Assembly (NCBI GenBank): GCA_008360975.2
Contig: CM039211.1
Coordinates: 20,246,943 to 20,310,942 of the forward strand
From: Lichenostomus cassidix
Lineage: Eukaryota > Chordata > Aves > Passeriformes > Meliphagidae
Direction: 5' to 3'
DNA: 64,000 bases
A program made the position numbers and the translations under genes. The notes under the pieces are model-generated. The model was given only the letters and a program-made list of their open reading frames with translations, ran no database searches and was not told where the DNA came from. Shown here piece after piece: positions 61,201 to 64,000 of this stretch. Numbering within the stretch: the stretch's first letter is position 1; each line of letters begins with the position of its first letter.

Positions 61201-61719
61201 CATATGGATGAACAGTTTGCTGGCATCTGCATTTAGAGAATTGACTGCATAATAGAGCACTTTGTGGTGGTTGTTTTGGTAGTGTTTTGAGAATAAGTAG
61301 TGTAAAATGATTTGGAGCCCTAAAGTGTCTGCTCTGAAAAGGGTTCTAGAATAGCCTGTCATTTTTGAAAGGTATTGAGCTGTGCAAGCATGATGTCAAG
61401 TGAATGCAATGTGTGGTAGACACACGAAGATTTCTTTGAGTATGCTACTTGTCCCAGCTTTATCATTATTATAAAAATAATAGAATTATAAAAATAATGG
61501 AATTATTTTTTCCTACTGGGAATTTAGATAGCTCTGGCAATTCCAGTTGTTTAATAAATGTGTCTGTTCTCACAGGGTGTGTTTGACCATCGAATGAAAT
61601 GCTGGCAGAAGTGGCAAGATGCTCAGGTCACTTTACAAAAAAAACGTGAAGCTGAAGCAAAACTCCAACTTGCCAACAAACCTGATAAATTGCAGCAAGC
61701 TAAAGATGAGATAAAAGAG
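37099..61719 (+). CDS. SNX2: Sorting nexin-2, 12 coding exons, 3' end outside window
   Basis: SNX2 is a peripheral endosomal protein. It binds phosphoinositides through a PX domain and bends membrane through a BAR domain, working with SNX5/SNX6 in tubular cargo retrieval (ESCPE-1, historically retromer). The exons join at 37099-37206, 45452-45569, 51654-51817, 53057-53123, 53333-53376, 53458-53599, 55468-55546, 56756-56831, 58085-58198, 58427-58520, 60324-60529 and 61576-61719. All are bounded by AG/GT and keep one frame for 452 codons. Visible parts: acidic N-terminus with DLF at residues 26-28, 72-74 and 138-140; PX domain about 140-270 with the KRRFSDF lipid-contact motif at 181-187 and PPAPEK at 206-211; an amphipathic helix about 279-299; and BAR helices from about 300. 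Identity rests on near-identity to remembered human SNX2. The human protein has 519 residues, so about 67 are missing beyond the right edge. I saw no frameshift or stop. Confidence 0.97.
37323..37463 (+). repeat. 21-bp C-rich minisatellite in SNX2 intron 1
   Basis: About 6.7 copies of a unit built from CTGGCTCCTGCCCTGGCCCCC, starting 117 bp after the exon 1 donor. The outer copies carry T or G substitutions and the inner ones are near identical. The unit is a multiple of three, which explains the spurious Pro/Gly/Ser/Cys-rich and antisense Gly/Gln/Ser-rich frames. Confidence 0.9.
37650..37692 (+). repeat. (GT)n microsatellite
   Basis: A run of about nine G followed by imperfect GT/AT dinucleotides in SNX2 intron 1. 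Confidence 0.85.
40584..40639 (+). repeat. T/G-rich tract with T17 run in SNX2 intron 1
   Basis: GGTTTGGG and TTTTTTTTGGGG lead into 17 T in a row at 40622-40638. Confidence 0.8.
44108..44400 (+). mobile_element. Partial ERV LTR (U3) in SNX2 intron 1
   Basis: The fragment starts with GCTGGGGTAGAGTTAATTTT and continues with GATAATATGGAGGTGTGTTT, GCCAAGGCCTTTTCTGC, GGACACAGCTGGGACAGGTG and AAAGGGATATTCCAG, ending at a GCATAAAG TATA-like site. It is the U3 half of the LTR type seen at 14196, in the same orientation and sense to SNX2. R and U5 are missing. Open frames across it are not viral genes. Confidence 0.8.
45452..45569 (+). CDS. SNX2: SNX2 coding exon 2
   Basis: Residues 37-75 plus one base of codon 76. 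The acceptor is a long T-rich tract ending aacag, and the donor is G|gtaatg. The exon encodes the Ser/Pro-rich part of the sorting nexin N-terminal region and the second acidic DLF motif ([11 protein letters not shown] at 72-74). It is 118 nt long and phase 0 to 1. Confidence 0.95.
49715..49800 (+). repeat. A/C-rich tract in SNX2 intron 2
   Basis: AAACAAACTAAACCC-like sequence with CACACC motifs and almost no G. Confidence 0.7.
50815..51120 (+). mobile_element. CR1 LINE fragment in SNX2 intron 2
   Basis: Similar to the CR1 reverse-transcriptase 3' region: CTCAGCCCTGCTGAAGCC, CCTGGAGTGCTGAGCC, GGGGAGACATGGACAG, TGACTCCAGAGCAGGACC and TGTTCATCCAGGAGTGGG follow each other in the known CR1 order. 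Diverged; the right end (51050-51120) is less sure. Confidence 0.75.
51654..51817 (+). CDS. SNX2: SNX2 coding exon 3
   Basis: Residues 76-130. The acceptor is tatctag and the donor is GAGAAGAG|gtatgc. The exon encodes a disordered Thr/Pro-rich linker ([13 protein letters not shown]) ending in VIFDRSREE, as in mammalian SNX2. It is 164 nt long, phase 1 to 0. The open frame runs past the donor into the intron, but homology ends exactly at the splice site. Confidence 0.95.
51818..53056 (+). other. SNX2: SNX2 intron 3
   Basis: 1,239 bp, GTATGC...CCTAG, with an antisense CR1 3' end at 52751. Confidence 0.9.
52751..52845 (-). mobile_element. CR1 LINE 3' end, antisense, in SNX2 intron 3
   Basis: TTTGGAAAAGACCTTTAGGA and CATTGAGTCCAACTGCAAAC are the reverse complement of the CR1 3' end, as commonly seen in bird introns. 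Only about 95 bp are recognisable. Confidence 0.75.
53057..53123 (+). CDS. SNX2: SNX2 coding exon 4
   Basis: Residues 131-152 plus one base of codon 153. The acceptor is ttttcctag and the donor is G|gtaagc. It encodes [20 protein letters not shown], leading into the PX domain. Leu at residue 139 makes a third DLF here; human SNX2, as I recall it, has Ile at this place. Too short (67 nt) to stand out as an ORF. Confidence 0.94.
53333..53376 (+). CDS. SNX2: SNX2 coding exon 5
   Basis: Residues 153-167 ([15 protein letters not shown]), the first strands of the PX domain. It is only 44 nt long, with acceptor cttacag and donor AAAG|gtaact. The neighbouring introns are very short (209 and 81 bp), so exons 4-6 form a tight cluster. 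Confidence 0.94.
53458..53599 (+). CDS. SNX2: SNX2 coding exon 6 (PX core)
   Basis: Residues 168-214 plus one base of codon 215. The acceptor is a T-run ending taag and the donor is G|gtaagt. It encodes the PX phosphoinositide-binding core: VKRRFSDF (180-187) with the basic RRF lipid contact, then [11 protein letters not shown] and the PP loop IVPPAPEK. All expected key residues are present. Confidence 0.96.
53600..55467 (+). other. SNX2: SNX2 intron 6
   Basis: 1,868 bp between the two central PX exons, GTAAGT...TCAAG. I see no repeat or other element. Confidence 0.9.
55468..55546 (+). CDS. SNX2: SNX2 coding exon 7
   Basis: Residues 215-240 plus two bases of codon 241. The acceptor is ccttcaag and the donor is AAAG|gtaatg. 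It encodes [20 protein letters not shown] followed by RRAALER, the variable PX loop and the start of the PX alpha-helix. Confidence 0.95.
55547..56755 (+). other. SNX2: SNX2 intron 7
   Basis: 1,209 bp, GTAATG...CATAG, with an A17 run near its middle. Confidence 0.9.
56263..56279 (+). repeat. A17 homopolymer in SNX2 intron 7
   Basis: Seventeen A in a row. It could be the tail of an old retroposon, but no body is recognised upstream. Confidence 0.85.
56756..56831 (+). CDS. SNX2: SNX2 coding exon 8
   Basis: Residues 241-266, finishing the PX domain: [20 protein letters not shown] then LESSE. The acceptor is aatcatag and the donor is GAG|gtattt, phase 2 to 0. The sequence is essentially identical to mammalian SNX2 over this exon. 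Confidence 0.95.
56832..58084 (+). other. SNX2: SNX2 intron 8
   Basis: 1,253 bp, GTATTT...TCCAG, with a T/C-rich end. Nothing else is recognised. Confidence 0.9.
58085..58198 (+). CDS. SNX2: SNX2 coding exon 9
   Basis: Residues 267-304: [20 protein letters not shown] then [18 protein letters not shown]. This is the PX-BAR linker with the amphipathic helix that helps SNX-BAR proteins insert into curved membrane. The acceptor is attccag and the donor is GCA|gtaaga. Phase 0 on both sides, 114 nt. Confidence 0.95.
58427..58520 (+). CDS. SNX2: SNX2 coding exon 10
   Basis: Residues 305-335 plus one base of codon 336: [20 protein letters not shown] then [11 protein letters not shown], the first BAR coiled-coil helix. 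The acceptor is cttgtcag and the donor is AAAG|gtaact. The intron before it is only 228 bp. Confidence 0.95.
58521..60323 (+). other. SNX2: SNX2 intron 10
   Basis: 1,803 bp, GTAACT...TTCAG. It contains the 29-bp tandem duplication. The open frame at 60099-60371 is intronic. Confidence 0.9.
59282..59339 (+). repeat. 29-bp tandem duplication in SNX2 intron 10
   Basis: Two adjacent copies beginning ATGAAAATGTCATAAGTTGC, with two to three differences near their 3' ends. Confidence 0.85.
60324..60529 (+). CDS. SNX2: SNX2 coding exon 11
   Basis: Residues 336-404, from [20 protein letters not shown] to LIAAVK: the end of BAR helix 1 and most of helix 2. The acceptor is gtgtttcag and the donor is AAA|gtgagt. 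It is the longest coding exon seen here (206 nt). Confidence 0.95.
60530..61575 (+). other. SNX2: SNX2 intron 11
   Basis: 1,046 bp, GTGAGT...CACAG. It contains a polypyrimidine tract (61080) and a 17-bp duplication of TTATAAAAATAAT type near 61468-61502. Confidence 0.9.
61080..61129 (+). repeat. Polypyrimidine tract in SNX2 intron 11
   Basis: About 50 bp of T with scattered C, ending in a 12-T run. It is too far (450 bp) from the exon 12 acceptor to be its tract. Confidence 0.8.
61576..61719 (+). CDS. SNX2: SNX2 coding exon 12, last in window
   Basis: Residues 405-452, from [20 protein letters not shown] to QQAKDEIKE, in the BAR domain. The acceptor is ttctcacag and the donor is GAG|gtaatg, phase 0. 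Human SNX2 continues here with WEAKVQQGER and about 57 more residues. No matching exon occurs in 61720-64000, so the remainder lies to the right of the window. Confidence 0.95.
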
Positions 61720-64000
61720 GTAATGTTATCAAACATTATTTTGGAGGTCAGACTTTCTGCATTGGCTCATTCATTCTGCATTAATGCTGCTTTACACCAT
61801 TTTTATTTACAAATCACTTACTTTCTGTTTCTGAGATTTACTCTCTGTTTCTGAAATCGTTAAAAGGAATTTTTTAAAAATAATGACAGTGCAATTTTTA
61901 CTCGTAAGATTTGTAAGACAGTTAATACTGTCTGTACAGAGTCTGGGAGATGGGAGGTGGGGAACATGGACATGTTAATGCTTTTGACTGTTAACAGCTC
62001 ACTTGGATAGGCAGAGGAGCATCTCTGGGTTTCTAAAGCAAGATGACTTGGGTAAATCCAAGGACAATTAATAGAGAACTATTCCCATGTTTTGCTTATA
62101 TATGCAGTTTTTCTACCCATATATATGTGCATGTATATATGGTGTAATTTCAGTAAAAATAAATCTAACATGTTGAAGTGTCATAATTTATACACTTTTT
62201 CTATCATGCTTCACTAAGGAAATTGAAGAGGTAGGACAACTTAATTATTTAACACTAATGCATTCGAAGTATGCTCTAGTACTCTCCCATTAAATAATGG
62301 AAGAACATTATTGCAGATTTCAAGCTCTTTTACACAGTTGCTTTGTTTGGCTTCCTCATTCGTCACTAACCACATGCTCCTTTGTTCTTTTTGCCCTTTG
62401 ATATATTTCACCTACGGTATTGAAATTACTCATTAACTTGACTTTCTTTTCCTTAAAAATGTCCTTTTTTTTACAAAGAAAAACTTAGTGTTACTCTTGT
62501 GTGACCACATTCTTGTTGATTGCCTCTCTTGATGTTACCCATCCATTCACAATAAATATCTTGATTACTGGTAATAGTGGGAAATAGTGATCCTTTCCCA
62601 GTCCCAATATTAAAATAATTGGCTTTTTCTCTGAAGGAATTATTTTTTCTGCTTTATTGGTTGATTAGAGAAGGTTTTTAGTAAACCCACAGTTTAATGT
62701 GCCAATTGAAAGTTCTCACTGCCACTGAAATGTGTTCAGAGTTGCTGAATTCTGTAATAGTGGACCCTCTAGCAGAGGAATTGCAAAGTAGAAGCCTAAG
62801 CATCCATGACTCAGGGGGACTTTTTTTGTGGATAAAGGGACAAAGAACAGTCGGAGAAATACCTTATTTGATGAGAAATTTCTCCTTGTCAGATACTACA
62901 AAATGACAAACCGTTATCCAATGATGATTTACATAGGACCTGGGATTTGAGCATGATGAAGCTAAAATGTTGAATTCATTAGGCCTTTCATTTCCCAGAA
63001 ATCTCAGGCACCTCTGTGGTGAATGCTGTGGATATGAAGGCATGGGCAGTCTTAAACTATCTTTCCTTAGCTCTGTTTTATGGCATTTCATTTATTAGAT
63101 TACTCTTCAGGCTGATCTTCCATGAAGAACATCTTCTTATGACTCACTAAATAGCTTCCTAATGTATATCTGAAAGGCCAGCAAGGGGACTGTGAATAAA
63201 TATAAACCAAAAATATAAATATGGAGATGTTTATTGGAACATGGATGATATTTATCTCAGATTACAGTAGTAACTTGACACTGTATCACAAAATACTTTT
63301 GTAAGTAGGGCCACTGTATTATTAACTAGAAGATGCTAATTGAAGCATGTTGCTTCCCTGCTGCTTTTTTCTGGGGAAGATAAATGTTACTGAATGCATT
63401 GATACATTGAGATTAACAGATACAGTTGCATTTCAAAGAAATGCTAGCCTGAGTGTGAGGCTCTCAGTTTATCTACACAACGAGCTTAAATTTAACAATG
63501 TAATAGGTGTGTAAAAGCAGTTACAGGGCAGTGTAGATGCTGATGGTCCCTTCTTGTCTAACTGGATGTCTTTTCTCAGAAACTAACGTCAAACAGCTAG
63601 TATCATATATTGTTATGCCATGCTCCAAATATGGCAAAACCCTGTAAGAAACATCTCTTCCTCTGAATGTTCCTCTAGCGATCTTCTTACCTGCAATAAC
63701 TTTTCTCCTCCTGCTTTATATGAAAACAGTTGCCACTGAAAAAGAAGGCTTGTGCTTTGGAAAGCTGATAAATACATCCTCAGTAGCTTGTCATTTGCAG
63801 CAGAAATATGATAGAGATACTCATATGCTTGACCAGAGGCAGAATGTAGGGTTAGGAAAGTACGAGAAACTAACCTGAGACTTTTCCAAGCTTGATTGAA
63901 CAGGTTTAGGTTCTTTTGTATGAAGTTTGTAAAGGGAATAGCAAGTACAGCCTTAGAGATGCATTTTGTTTTCTAAAGAATATTTTTAAAATGTTAGTAA
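61720..64000 (+). other. SNX2: SNX2 intron 12, running out of the window
   Basis: Starts GTAATG and has no acceptor leading into the expected WEAKVQQGER sequence before base 64000. The only exon-like feature is the 12-nt candidate at 62219. Confidence 0.85.
62219..62230 (+). other. Candidate 12-nt microexon in SNX2 intron 12
   Basis: GAAATTGAAGAG is bounded by a pyrimidine-containing acceptor (CTTCACTAAG) and a GTAGGA donor. It is phase 0 to 0, as needed to follow exon 12, and would add Glu-Ile-Glu-Glu in the BAR domain. There is no conservation evidence. Confidence 0.2.

Noticed and set aside
1..64000. CRISPR array, prophage, operon or other prokaryotic system
   Set aside because: The exon-intron structure, CR1, LTR and SINE content show vertebrate nuclear DNA. 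No spaced direct repeats of CRISPR type are present.

Overview
This is vertebrate nuclear DNA from a bird, most likely a passerine (songbird group). It is about 60% A+T, has widely spaced GT-AG exons, CR1 LINE 3' ends, avian endogenous-retrovirus LTRs, and one composite SINE made of a tRNA-Ile head fused to a CR1 tail. Composite SINEs of that kind are known from passerines (TguSINE1).

The window holds one clear protein-coding gene, SNX2 (sorting nexin-2), on the + strand. Twelve coding exons run from the ATG at 37099 to 61719. They join in phase into 452 codons, colinear with human SNX2 residues 1-452 as I remember that sequence. The last ~67 residues, the end of the BAR domain, lie beyond base 64000, so the gene is cut by the window and not broken. 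The product is a membrane-remodelling subunit of the endosomal SNX-BAR (ESCPE-1/retromer-associated) coat: an acidic N-terminus with DLF motifs, a PX domain and a BAR domain.

Layout. 1-36480: AT-rich intergenic DNA with simple repeats, scattered CR1 fragments, a 740-bp ERV LTR carrying a nested CR1 (14196-14935), a class-II-like solo LTR with a 6-bp target duplication (27951-28463), the SINE (32588-32728), one exon-like segment (8459-8542) and two decayed protein-like segments (30243-30453 and 30958-31240). 36480-37540: the SNX2 CpG-island promoter, with a G-rich quadruplex-prone tract, six 51-bp minisatellite copies, GC boxes, two GTCACGTG E-boxes, exon 1, and a 21-bp C-rich minisatellite at the start of intron 1. 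37541-64000: SNX2 introns and exons, with one LTR fragment and two CR1 fragments in the introns.

I found no operon, CRISPR array, mobile bacterial element or new multi-gene system. The points most worth following up are the paired CLEAR-like E-boxes, the minisatellites flanking exon 1, the unassigned coding-like relics, and a possible 12-nt microexon in the last visible intron.
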